From Gammaproteobacteria bacterium UBA7449 (GTDB lineage Bacteria > Pseudomonadota > Gammaproteobacteria > Pseudomonadales > Pseudohongiellaceae), in assembly GCA_002477465.1 (NCBI GenBank), contig DLPV01000062.1:43120-94985 (forward strand): a DNA stretch of 51,866 nt, in the 5' to 3' direction. How positions within the stretch are numbered: position 1 is the first letter of the stretch; each line of letters opens with the position of its first letter. The notes under the pieces were generated by a model. That model had not been told where the DNA came from and searched no databases. It was given only the letters and a program-made list of their open reading frames with translations. The position numbers and the translations under genes were made by a program. Positions 1-8,299 of the stretch are shown here, in pieces.

Positions 1-29
1 AAACCAGAGAAAAACCAGAGAAACTAGAG
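1..29. repeat. short direct repeat before ribA
   Basis: Three copies of the 9-mer AAACYAGAG lie at 1-9, 12-20 and 21-29, immediately before the ribA start. The in-frame stop TAG at 25-27 lies inside the last copy, so ribA cannot start further upstream. The purine-rich units (AGAGA) probably also serve as the weak ribosome binding site. The array may continue beyond the left window edge. Confidence 0.6.
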
Positions 30-36
30 AGAAACT

Positions 37-621
37 GTGTCAATTCCATATGTAGCTTCAGCAGCTCTTCCCACCCAGTGGGGACAGTTTACGATCCATG
101 GTTTCGAAGACTCGGCCACCGGCAAAGAGCATGTGGCTCTAACCATGGGCGAACTCAAACCTGGTGAGCCCATTTTGTGTCGCTTACACTCAGAGTGCCT
201 CACCGGTGACTGCCTGTTCAGTCTGCGCTGTGATTGTGGACCGCAACTGCAGGCAGCGATGCAGCAGATTGCTGAAGCAGGTGCTGGGCTCATTCTCTAT
301 TTGCGCCAGGAAGGGCGCGGCATAGGACTGTTGAACAAGATTAAGGCTTATGCGCTGCAAGATTCTGGCGCAGATACTGTTGAGGCCAATGTGCAGCTGG
401 GTTTCAAACCTGATGGTCGGGAATACGAAATCTGCAAACCCATGTTGGATCATTTGCAGGTCGATACCTTGAGGTTGCTTACCAACAATCCCCGTAAGGT
501 GAATGCGCTGCAGGAGATGGGCATTGACGTTAGCGAAGTGGTGTCGTTGCATACGGAAACCAACCCGCACAATGAAGGTTACCTTGCTGTTAAAGTGAAC
601 AAGCTGGGGCACATGAAGTAG
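37..621 (+). CDS. ribA: GTP cyclohydrolase II
   Basis: This cytoplasmic enzyme opens GTP to 2,5-diamino-6-ribosylamino-4-pyrimidinone 5'-phosphate, formate and pyrophosphate, the first step of riboflavin synthesis. The 194-residue length matches stand-alone RibA (E. coli 196). The zinc ligands C54, C65 and C67 sit in GDCLFSLRCDCG with the E. coli numbering, and the catalytic RQEGRGIGL motif follows near residue 90. The start is GTG at 37; an in-frame TAG at 25 excludes a longer form. No RibB (DHBP synthase) domain is fused. It is followed by a CobC-like gene 69 nt downstream. Confidence 0.96.
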   Translation: MSIPYVASAALPTQWGQFTIHGFEDSATGKEHVALTMGELKPGEPILCRLHSECLTGDCLFSLRCDCGPQLQAAMQQIAEAGAGLILYLRQEGRGIGLLNKIKAYALQDSGADTVEANVQLGFKPDGREYEICKPMLDHLQVDTLRLLTNNPRKVNALQEMGIDVSEVVSLHTETNPHNEGYLAVKVNKLGHMK

Positions 622-690
622 CGGCGAACCCAAGCATTGTTCAGAAGCCCTTAACCCCCAGCCATTGGACCCAGTTATCAGGTACCCGTC

Positions 691-1359
691 TTGTCTTACT
701 CACACACTCTCACTGTAGACTTTCTTCGCCATGGTGAACCGGAAGGAGGAGACATTCTCCGCGGTCGCGTAAATCCCCAGCTTACTGAACTTGGCTGGAG
801 ACAGATGCGCGGGGCTGCCGCATTAGATGTGCATCATCAGTCTACGGAGCACACACCGAATTGGGATCTCATAATCTCCTCATCATTGCGGCGTTGTCGC
901 GAGTTTGCCGAGCGCACCGCTACTGACGCTAACATTCCTCTGGAGATTGATGAACAGTGGCAGGAGATAGACTATGGGGACTGGGACGGCATGCCTATCG
1001 ATGAATGGCGCCAGGTAGCCGCTGACCAGTTTCGGGCATTTCGTAAAGACATTACTGCGCTGGCGCCTCCCAACGGGGAGGACTTCATGAGCTTCAAAAC
1101 CCGCATACTCGACGCCTGGCAGGGACTAAGTAATCTGAAGGAAAGCACACACATCCTGATCGTCACTCACGGTGGGGTTATGCGGGTTATTTTACCGACC
1201 GTTTTGGGCATGCCGCTTAACCGCAGCTTTCCCCTGCATATTCCCTTTGCCTGCCTGAGCCGGATTGTTGTGGAGTGGGAGGAGGACAGGTTCTCCGCCA
1301 GTTTGCTGTTTCACAATGGTGCTGAATATGCAGGCGGTGGCGACAGTGAGCAAAGCTAA
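691..1359 (+). CDS. histidine phosphatase, probable alpha-ribazole phosphatase (CobC-like)
   Basis: This is a phosphoglycerate-mutase-fold histidine phosphatase of 222 residues. The phospho-acceptor H14 lies in FLRHGEPE, and the second histidine motif THGGVMRV is near residue 165. The family contains many phosphatases; CobC, which removes phosphate from alpha-ribazole-5'-phosphate in cobalamin nucleotide-loop assembly, is suggested by the convergent cobO-btuF genes next door. That assignment is contextual. The start is TTG at 691 without a clear Shine-Dalgarno, so the N-terminus is uncertain by a few codons. It ends 60 nt from the convergent btuF stop. Confidence 0.65.
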   Translation: MSYSHTLTVDFLRHGEPEGGDILRGRVNPQLTELGWRQMRGAAALDVHHQSTEHTPNWDLIISSSLRRCREFAERTATDANIPLEIDEQWQEIDYGDWDGMPIDEWRQVAADQFRAFRKDITALAPPNGEDFMSFKTRILDAWQGLSNLKESTHILIVTHGGVMRVILPTVLGMPLNRSFPLHIPFACLSRIVVEWEEDRFSASLLFHNGAEYAGGGDSEQS

Positions 1360-1419
1360 GCCAGGCGAGTAACAATTTATAATGGGCGATCTAAGGTTTG
1401 TCGCAATCCGATTGTCGAG

Positions 1420-2328
1420 CTAAGGCCTTGTGCGCGCGGAATCAATAAACTCGCACAGTTGGCGGGCGCCTAGCAGGGCCCTTGGGGTATGACGCTGCAG
1501 CAAATCCGGCGGGATGAAGTACAGACTGTCGTTTGTCACCGCTGTCAAGCTGTGCCAATTGCGCCAGCGATCGAGCCACTCCGGACGTTCTGCGTCCATA
1601 CCGCTGGCAATAATCACATCAGGATTTCGCGCGAGCACTGCCTCCACCGAGACCTTGGGTGCCACCATCGAAATGTCGGCGAAGACGTTGCGACCCCCGC
1701 ATAGAGTAATGATGTCGTTGATCAGTTCGTTACCGCCGGCGGAGATCAAGGGTTGGTCCCAGACTTGATAGAAAGTCGCCACTGGTGTCCGCCGAGCATA
1801 AGTTTCATTAAGTGTGCGTAACGCCCGCCTGAACGCTTCACTGGCCGCGGCAGCCACGGGCGAAGTGCCTGTGAGCACACCCACATTGTCCAGGTGGTCA
1901 GCTACCGTTCGAAGATCTTTGGGTTCCGCCACATAGACAGTAATGCCTAAGTCACGGAGCCGATTTATCGAGGCACGCGGATTGCCTGTCTGCCAGGCGA
2001 TGATGAGGTCTGGTGCCAGTGACAGGATGGTTTCCAGATCCAGCAGATCATGACGGCCAACGATTGGCAGTTGGGTCGCGGCGGTCGGATAGTCACTGAA
2101 TTCCACGACGCCTACCAGTTTGTTGCCGGCACCCGCTGCATAAATAATCTCGGTCAAGGAAGGGGCAAGACTGATGAGTCGTTCAGCGGGCTGATTCAGG
2201 GTGATGACCGAGCCTTCATCATCAATGACTTCAATTGCAGCTGGGTTGTTCGCCTGTGCGCTGCTTTTAGTCTGAACGATTGCGCCAATGACTAAAGTGC
2301 AAAGTAAAAAACCCAGTTGTTTCTTCAT
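1420..2328 (-). CDS. btuF: cobalamin ABC transporter periplasmic binding protein (BtuF-like)
   Basis: This is a periplasmic helical-backbone metal/cobalamin-binding protein of 302 residues that would deliver B12 to a BtuCD permease, which is not in the window. It has a cleavable signal peptide (KKQLGFLL... to about AQA), then the typical opening VITLNQPAERLISLAPSLTE and later the ADLIIAW-type strand. ATG at 2328 is preferred over the overlapping TTG at 2334 because it gives a standard signal-peptide N-terminus. It starts 2 nt after the cobO stop, so the two are one transcript, which lies downstream of a cobalamin riboswitch. Confidence 0.82.
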   Translation of the reverse strand: MKKQLGFLLCTLVIGAIVQTKSSAQANNPAAIEVIDDEGSVITLNQPAERLISLAPSLTEIIYAAGAGNKLVGVVEFSDYPTAATQLPIVGRHDLLDLETILSLAPDLIIAWQTGNPRASINRLRDLGITVYVAEPKDLRTVADHLDNVGVLTGTSPVAAAASEAFRRALRTLNETYARRTPVATFYQVWDQPLISAGGNELINDIITLCGGRNVFADISMVAPKVSVEAVLARNPDVIIASGMDAERPEWLDRWRNWHSLTAVTNDSLYFIPPDLLQRHTPRALLGARQLCEFIDSARTRP

Positions 2329-2330
2329 GC

Positions 2331-2939
2331 TCAATAGTCGATGCCTTTTTGTACTTTGACACCATCATAGAAAGCATGTTTGGTCTCTCCTACCTCGCTG
2401 ACGGTGTCGGCTATCTCAATCAATTCCTTGGACGCGTTGCGGCCTGTCACAATCACGTGCTGGGAGGATGGTCGGGACTCTAAAGCCTGTAAGACCATTT
2501 CCTTGTCGAGATAACCGTATGTCAGCATATAAGTCAGTTCATCCAGAACGACCACATCGAATGCTGGATCCGACAGCAGCTCAGCGGCATGTTTCCAGGT
2601 TGCCCGGGCCGCGGCGATGTCAGCCTCTCGATCCTGCGTTTCCCAGGTAAAGCCAGTGGCCATCACATGGAAATCAACCAGCGGATTATCCTGGAACAAC
2701 TTCTGTTCGCCGCAGTCCCATTTGCCCTTGATGAACTGCACCACACCACATTTGAGGCCGTGGCCAACACTCCGCGCCAGCATACCAAACGCTGAGGAGC
2801 TCTTGCCTTTGCCGTTGCCGGTCAAGATCACCAGAAGCCCTTTATCAATAGTTGCTCCTGCTATGCGTCCATCGATGTGTTCTTTTTTCCGCTGCATGGC
2901 GCGCTTATGTCGCTCATTGCGTTCTGTTGAGTCGGCCAT
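2331..2939 (-). CDS. cobO: corrinoid adenosyltransferase
   Basis: ATP:cob(I)alamin adenosyltransferase of the CobA/BtuR/CobO family, which attaches the 5'-deoxyadenosyl group to salvaged or newly made corrinoids in the cytosol. The 202-residue length is typical. A P-loop-like GNGKGKSSSAFGM near residue 42 is the family signature, with VVLDELTYML further on. The basic N-terminal tail is usual for the family. The Shine-Dalgarno AGGAG sits upstream of ATG at 2939. It is the first gene after the cobalamin riboswitch, followed directly by btuF. Confidence 0.95.
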   Translation of the reverse strand: MADSTERNERHKRAMQRKKEHIDGRIAGATIDKGLLVILTGNGKGKSSSAFGMLARSVGHGLKCGVVQFIKGKWDCGEQKLFQDNPLVDFHVMATGFTWETQDREADIAAARATWKHAAELLSDPAFDVVVLDELTYMLTYGYLDKEMVLQALESRPSSQHVIVTGRNASKELIEIADTVSEVGETKHAFYDGVKVQKGIDY

Positions 2940-3177
2940 AATTTTCTCCTAACTGACTTATTCCCTTGGTTGCAGACAGGCTGTGTCCGCAGCAGGCAAG
3001 TGTAGTAACAACTATGCGTCCAGTATTCTGAGGCTCCATTACAATGCCGTGGAGCTTGCTAAACAGATTGCCTGGCAACCAGTACCGACTGAATTCAAGT
3101 GGGAGGGGGACAGGTAGACAAGAGTCGGATAGAAACCCTGGAACTCTGCTACTGATGAAGCCCGCCGCTGCATCGGT

Positions 3178-3312
3178 TCTAGCGATCGATCAGGCTGGTA
3201 TCGGACTTATCAGTTCAAGCGGCGCTTACTGACCTACCGTTGCGGGGGCAGTACTGGATTCTGACCAGCTTCCCATTTCGGAGCACTTCTCATTGAGAAG
3301 GCTCACCTGCAT
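3178..3312 (-). promoter_or_regulatory. cobalamin riboswitch
   Basis: Read on the minus strand, the region has the ordered landmarks of the AdoCbl aptamer: a 5' AGGTGAGCC segment, AATGGGAAGCTGGT, GAATCC, the invariant core TGCCCCCGCAA (complement 3240-3250), and the B12 box AAGTCCGATACCAGCC (complement 3193-3208). It is the leader of cobO-btuF, with about 240 nt between the B12 box and the cobO start. I see no clear intrinsic terminator in that spacer, so the expression platform may act on translation or through Rho. The outer stem limits are approximate. Confidence 0.9.
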
Positions 3313-3445
3313 CGAAAATTTCCTGTCTTAGGAAGGGGCGCAGTCTAGCCCCGTTGCCAGAGTGAGTCAATTTGGCCAGCGTCAGGACCGACAGAGAGTT
3401 TGGATTGAGGTGTTATTAAAGGCGTGTACTGTGAATTAAGCGCGA

Positions 3446-5371
3446 CTACACCGCCTCAGATTGAATCTTGCAGGCCTTTAGCTTCTGCTTAATGGCAGTT
3501 GCAATAGCATCACTGTCCAGACCAACTTCCGCCAGCATATCGGGCACCTTGCCGTGCTCGAGAAACCTGTCGGGCAGCCCCAGGTTGAGGATTGGGATGC
3601 TGTAGTTTTCCTGTACCAGATATTCGTTAACCGCGGATCCAGCGCCACCCATCACTGTGTTTTCTTCCAGGGTTACGATTAACTGGTGACTGGTAGCCAA
3701 ATCACCAATCAGTTCCTGATCCAGGGGTTTTACAAAGCGCATATCTGCCACGGTGGCATCTATCACCTCGGCGGCTTCAAGCGCGGGTTTTACCATACTC
3801 CCAAAGGCGAGAATTGCCACTGAATGACCCTTGCGGCGACTGATGGCACGACCTATAGGCACTGGGTCCAGATTGCGTTCGATTTCGGTACCGGGACCCT
3901 TCCCCCTGGGATACCGCACCGCCGCTGGCCCCTTATGGTGATAGCCCGTGGACAGCAGCTTGTGCGTTTCATCCTCATCGCTAGGTGCCATGACGATCAT
4001 ATTGGGGATGCATCGTAAATAGGTGAGATCATAGCTGCCAGCATGTGTTGGACCATCTTCTCCAACCAAGCCAGCGCGATCGATAGCAAACAGCACATCC
4101 AGATCCTGAAGCGCGACATCGTGAATGAGTTGATCATAGGCGCGCTGTAAAAATGTTGAGTAGATGGCGACAACAGGCTTCACCTCTTCACATGCCATGC
4201 CGGCAGCAAAGGTGACGGCATGCTGCTCGGCAATAGCCACGTCATGGAAGCGTTCGGGAAACTGTTCTGCGAACTCACGCATACCTGAGCCTTCACCCAT
4301 GGCTGGGGTAATACCAACAATGCTTTGGTCAGCGCTAGCTGCATCGCATAACCAATTACCAAAGACCTGGGAATAGCTTAGAGCCGGTTCCGGTTTGCTG
4401 GGCTCCTGCTTTAGTTGCTCCTCGGTTTGGTCAGTTTGTGTTGGGGCTATCTTGCTTAAAGCATGCATACCAAAAGGATCGTTCTCAGATTCTGAGTAGC
4501 CCTTGCCCTTCTGCGTGACGATGTGGAGCAGTTTAGGGCCACGCAAGGTTTTCATGTTGCCTAGGATTTCAACCAATCGGTTTATGTCGTGCCCGTCGAT
4601 CAGGCCGATATAATTGAAACCGATTTCTTCAAACAACGTACCAGGTGAAACCATTCCCTTAAGGTATTCTTCTGCCCGATGGGCGGCCTTTAATGCTGGC
4701 GGGATTTTGGACAGCACGCGCTTGCCGCCCGTGCGCACGAAATTGTAGGGCTTGCTCGCCCACATGCGAGCGAAGTAACTGGATAAACCTCCGACGTTGT
4801 TGGAGATCGACATATTGTTGTCGTTGAGAATGACCAGCACATTGTCGTCGATATGACCCGCATGGTTGAGGGCTTCGAATGCCATACCGGCGGTCATGGC
4901 GCCATCGCCAATGACGGCGATGTTGTGGTGGTCTTGGTCCTGCATGCGGCTGGCGACCATCATGCCCAGGGCCGCACTGATTGAGGTGCTGGAATGGCCG
5001 ACACCGAATGTGTCGTACTCGCTTTCGGCGCGGCTTGGAAACGCCGCTAGGCCACCCGCCTGGCGCATTGTGAGCATGCGTTCCCTGCGACCAGTGAGGA
5101 TCTTGTGAGGGTAGGCCTGGTGCCCAACGTCCCACACCAGCCGATCTTCTGGTGTGTTAAAGACATAGTGGAGTGCGATTGTGAGTTCCACAACCCCGAG
5201 TCCAGCGCCGAAATGGCCACCGGTTTGCCCGACCGAATACAGCAGGAACAGCCGCAGCTCGCGGGCCAGGGAATCCAGCTCCGCCACGTCAAGTGACTTA
5301 AGATCCGCCGGGCTATCGATACTGTCCAGCAGCGGTGTCTCGGGTCTTGTAAGGGGTATTTCTTCAAGCAT
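3446..5371 (-). CDS. dxs: 1-deoxy-D-xylulose-5-phosphate synthase
   Basis: This thiamine-diphosphate enzyme condenses pyruvate and glyceraldehyde-3-phosphate to DXP, the first step of the MEP isoprenoid pathway, and also feeds thiamine and pyridoxal synthesis. It has 641 residues, slightly longer than E. coli Dxs because of a charged linker near 310-330. The ThDP/Mg motif runs from GDGAMTAG (155-162) to NDNN (183-186); the catalytic glutamate E382 is in IAEQH; and the C-terminal transketolase domain is complete. It is last in xseB-ispA-dxs and 96 nt after ispA. No strong Shine-Dalgarno is visible. Confidence 0.97.
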   Translation of the reverse strand: MLEEIPLTRPETPLLDSIDSPADLKSLDVAELDSLARELRLFLLYSVGQTGGHFGAGLGVVELTIALHYVFNTPEDRLVWDVGHQAYPHKILTGRRERMLTMRQAGGLAAFPSRAESEYDTFGVGHSSTSISAALGMMVASRMQDQDHHNIAVIGDGAMTAGMAFEALNHAGHIDDNVLVILNDNNMSISNNVGGLSSYFARMWASKPYNFVRTGGKRVLSKIPPALKAAHRAEEYLKGMVSPGTLFEEIGFNYIGLIDGHDINRLVEILGNMKTLRGPKLLHIVTQKGKGYSESENDPFGMHALSKIAPTQTDQTEEQLKQEPSKPEPALSYSQVFGNWLCDAASADQSIVGITPAMGEGSGMREFAEQFPERFHDVAIAEQHAVTFAAGMACEEVKPVVAIYSTFLQRAYDQLIHDVALQDLDVLFAIDRAGLVGEDGPTHAGSYDLTYLRCIPNMIVMAPSDEDETHKLLSTGYHHKGPAAVRYPRGKGPGTEIERNLDPVPIGRAISRRKGHSVAILAFGSMVKPALEAAEVIDATVADMRFVKPLDQELIGDLATSHQLIVTLEENTVMGGAGSAVNEYLVQENYSIPILNLGLPDRFLEHGKVPDMLAEVGLDSDAIATAIKQKLKACKIQSEAV

Positions 5372-5467
5372 TCAGGTATTTCAACGCTAGTGGCGCCAGT
5401 TTTCAACCAATTCCGTGATGCATTGCAAGCAGCAGCGTAACTTAATGCAGGCCCTCTGTCGGGTCAA

Positions 5468-6358
5468 TCAGTGGTTCCTGGCAACAATATAGTGGGCAAG
5501 GTCCCGCAGCATGTCAGCTTCAGAGGAGAGTCCCTGCAGCGCATGTAGCGCCTCCTCAGTGAGCTCTGATGCCTTGGATTGGGCGCGTTCGAGGCCCAGC
5601 AGCGAAACGTAGGTTGCCTTTCCATTCAGCTGATCTGAGCCCTGGGGTTTGCCCAGTTGCTCGGTGTCGGATGTGACGTCCAGGATGTCATCTCTGACCT
5701 GGAACGCCAGTCCGATACAGTCCGCAAAAGACTGCAATTGCTGCAGGCGTTCGGTGTCGCAGTTGTCAACGCTGAATGCACCAAGCGTAACACTGGCTCG
5801 TATCAGGGCCCCAGTCTTGAGGCCATGCAGTGTTTGCAGGTCATCGAGAGACGTTTCAACCCCAGTGGCAGCAAAATCCAGCGCCTGACCGGCGACCATG
5901 CCGTCGTTGCCGACAGCCCTTGCCAACTCCTGCACCTGCTGTAACTGGGCACATGCTGCCAGTTTTGGCGTAGATCTACTCAGCATGGTGAAAGCCAGGC
6001 TTTGAAGAGCATCGCCTACCAGGATCGCCGTGGCTTCACTGTAGGCTTTGTGGACACTGGCTTTGCCCCGCCGGAGGTCGTCGTCGTCCATAGCGGGCAG
6101 ATCGTCATGCACCAGCGAATAGCTGTGCATTAACTCTACAGCAGCAGCCGCCGCATCTGCATTGGAGAGATCACCCCCCAGTGCCAGATTGGCTCCATAA
6201 ACCAAAACTGGCCGAATGCGCTTGCCGCCATCGAGGCAGGCATAAGACATAGCCTCTTGAAGCTCATCGCTGGGGGATTCACGCTTGAGCTCATGCTCCA
6301 GCACGGCTTCAACGCGGCGTTGGCAAGTCTGCAGGAATTCTTCCAGCCGGGGAGTCAT
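5468..6358 (-). CDS. ispA: farnesyl diphosphate synthase (polyprenyl synthetase)
   Basis: Makes geranyl and farnesyl diphosphate from DMAPP and IPP in the cytosol. The first aspartate-rich motif DDLPAMDDDD is at 85-94, the second is DDILD near 220, and the family opening DGGKRIRP is at 43-50. The open frame extends upstream into xseB. ATG at 6358 is chosen because GGAAG precedes it and it gives 296 residues, close to E. coli IspA (299); ATG at 6370 is the alternative. It lies between xseB and dxs, as in most gammaproteobacteria. Confidence 0.96.
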   Translation of the reverse strand: MTPRLEEFLQTCQRRVEAVLEHELKRESPSDELQEAMSYACLDGGKRIRPVLVYGANLALGGDLSNADAAAAAVELMHSYSLVHDDLPAMDDDDLRRGKASVHKAYSEATAILVGDALQSLAFTMLSRSTPKLAACAQLQQVQELARAVGNDGMVAGQALDFAATGVETSLDDLQTLHGLKTGALIRASVTLGAFSVDNCDTERLQQLQSFADCIGLAFQVRDDILDVTSDTEQLGKPQGSDQLNGKATYVSLLGLERAQSKASELTEEALHALQGLSSEADMLRDLAHYIVARNH

Positions 6359-6380
6359 TGTTACTTCCATGGCGGGGAGG

Positions 6381-6620
6381 TCAGTCGTCGCCTGCCAATT
6401 CAAAATCTTCAGGCTCGCCGCTTTCGTCGAGCAGTACCTGAACCTTCTGTTCCGCGTTTTTCAGCGCTGTTTGGCATTCGCGAGTCAACTTAATGCCTTT
6501 TTCGAAGGCCTTGAGTGAATCTTCCAGGCTGAGCTCGCCGTCCTCCATGGAGGCAACGAGTTCCTCGAGTTGTTCCAGTGCACCTTCAAAATCGAAGTCT
6601 GCTTGCTTTTTGGCTGACAT
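6381..6620 (-). CDS. xseB: exodeoxyribonuclease VII small subunit
   Basis: Small helical subunit of exonuclease VII, which degrades single-stranded DNA together with XseA (not in the window). The 79 residues match the family length, and the conserved FE.AL..LE.LV..ME.GELSLEDSLK..E.G core is visible at residues 10-45. It is first in the xseB-ispA-dxs operon and ends 22 nt before the ispA ATG. The acidic tail is normal. Confidence 0.95.
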   Translation of the reverse strand: MSAKKQADFDFEGALEQLEELVASMEDGELSLEDSLKAFEKGIKLTRECQTALKNAEQKVQVLLDESGEPEDFELAGDD

Positions 6621-6917
6621 ATTACTTTTCCGTCTAGGCTGCTACCCGCAGCTGATCTTCAGAACATCAGAACAATTATACGCGAAGGGGCAGCAATTTG
6701 ATGTCATTCCTGCAGGCAAAATTCCTCCATTCACTGATTCTACGAGTAGGCTTTAAGAAGCAGGTAAAGCAGGCAAACCCATGGTTGTCCTACGCAAATC
6801 GTTGTCTGTAATGAAAATAGAAAAGAATTCTGCTTTGCCTTTGTGATTCAGCATCAAGCCCGCTGAAATTGGTCGGTAATTGACCCTGCCGGGTTAGCAC
6901 TTTACTCTAGCAGCCCT

Positions 6918-7751
6918 ATGTTGCAAGAATCCGCACAAACAATCCGGGCACCCGAGCCACAGGCAGACTCTGCTGGGGCGATGCATTCCTATTGGCCGCA
7001 GGACTGGCGCATCCAGATTGCACTGGTCGTCTCCTTGCTTTGGTTTGTATTCCTTGCCGTCTATATCGCACGTAATGTGGGCTGGGCATCTTTCATGGAT
7101 TTGCCCATTGATGAGATGGGGGCATTTCTGGAAGGCGCCTTCGCGTTTCTGGCATTTCTCTGGTTGGTCATCGGGCTCTTCATTCAGCAATCCGTGCTGG
7201 CAGAAAATAACGAAGAGCTACGCCGCAACAATCTGCATTCAGAAAAGCAGACTCAAGCTATCGCCGCCACCGAGATGAACGCGCGCCAGGAGACATTCTT
7301 CAAGATTTCCGAGGCTACCCGCAGGCAGTTGGGAGCCATTACCGGTCTGCTGTTCATTTCTTCTCAAGGGCCGGTGGGCAATGGAAGTTACAGCGCAGAT
7401 CAGATTCGGGAGATCTGGCAACAGTTTGCCCAGGGTGACTCTGAGGTCTGGTCACGAATGTTTTTGAGTATGGGGCCATCTGCGGATGTCGATTTTGCTG
7501 ATCTGCTTTATGGCACCGAGATCCGAAAGAGCCATTCGGAAAATTTCGTTGTAGGTTTTGATCGCCTGATCAGGCTGGCCCGGGGGTGTGACTCCGACAA
7601 CATCATCATGGATTCGCTTATCTTTTCCGCGCATGGTTTGCTCAATGTTCGGGTGCGCGAGTTGCATCCGACTATCAAGTTTCCGGAAATTGTAATGACT
7701 AACTCACAGAATTATCTGAATTCTCTGAGCGATTCTCTGCAGCAAAAATAA
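6918..7751 (+). CDS. membrane protein of unknown function, two N-terminal helices
   Basis: Not recognised. The 277 residues begin with a polar segment and two hydrophobic helices (about 34-52 and 70-92), followed by a charged, probably coiled segment (EELRRNNLHSEKQTQ) and a soluble cytoplasmic domain of about 150 residues without known catalytic motifs. The layout resembles small inner-membrane sensor or scaffold proteins. No Shine-Dalgarno is evident at ATG 6918; an internal ATG at 6981 would still keep both helices. It stands alone between xseB (divergent) and a MAPEG gene. Confidence 0.75.
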   Translation: MLQESAQTIRAPEPQADSAGAMHSYWPQDWRIQIALVVSLLWFVFLAVYIARNVGWASFMDLPIDEMGAFLEGAFAFLAFLWLVIGLFIQQSVLAENNEELRRNNLHSEKQTQAIAATEMNARQETFFKISEATRRQLGAITGLLFISSQGPVGNGSYSADQIREIWQQFAQGDSEVWSRMFLSMGPSADVDFADLLYGTEIRKSHSENFVVGFDRLIRLARGCDSDNIIMDSLIFSAHGLLNVRVRELHPTIKFPEIVMTNSQNYLNSLSDSLQQK

Positions 7752-7857
7752 CAGCCGTACATCGCTGAAAATAAATTTGGGTGTAGGATCGACAAATCAA
7801 GGCCGCAGTGAATCACGGGCCCAATAAACCAAAAGATTTCACCAATAGGGGAACAGC

Positions 7858-8241
7858 ATGGAATACGTTGCGTTTGTCATTATTATTACGCTTATTGAAT
7901 ATCTTGCGTTCGGAATTCTGGTGGGCATGGCGCGGGGTAAATACAATTGCCCTGCGCCGGCGACCTCTGGAGATCCAGTTTTTGAGCGCTACTACCGGGT
8001 TCATATCAATACCTCTGAGCAACTTCTGGTTTTCCTCCCCGCCATTTCGATTTATAGCTACTTTGGCAATCCGATAATAGCCGCTGGAGTGGGTCTGGTA
8101 TTTCCGATTTCCAGACTTGTGTATTTACAGGCTTATGTCGCAGATCCAGCCAAACGCGGCAGGGGATTTCTCCCCGGTTTCTTAGCGACCGCGTTTCTAT
8201 TGATCGGTGGATTGGTCGCAGTAGTGCAAACCCTTCTTTGA
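7858..8241 (+). CDS. MAPEG family membrane protein
   Basis: 127 residues with four predicted membrane helices. The family signature FERYYRVHINTSEQLLVFLP is at about 41-60, followed by the R.VY...Y segment. MAPEG proteins include microsomal glutathione transferases and related enzymes; bacterial members are mostly uncharacterised, so activity toward glutathione or lipid peroxides is only a family-level inference. The start is ATG at 7858, preceded by AGGGGAACAGC. It is monocistronic or loosely linked with the PepSY gene 58 nt downstream. Confidence 0.9.
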   Translation: MEYVAFVIIITLIEYLAFGILVGMARGKYNCPAPATSGDPVFERYYRVHINTSEQLLVFLPAISIYSYFGNPIIAAGVGLVFPISRLVYLQAYVADPAKRGRGFLPGFLATAFLLIGGLVAVVQTLL

Positions 8242-8280
8242 TTCAGAAAACGGGCGATGGTTTGGGTCTGTAAAAATGAT

Positions 8281-8299
8281 CTGAACTGAGCGTTCAGTT
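8281..8299. promoter_or_regulatory. palindromic operator-like site at PepSY gene start
   Basis: Two overlapping perfect inverted repeats, CTGAAC-N5-GTTCAG (8281-8297) and AACTGA-N4-TCAGTT (8284-8299), abut the ATG at 8300 and occupy the place of a Shine-Dalgarno. The spacing resembles TetR-family operators. No regulator gene is adjacent. Confidence 0.4.
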
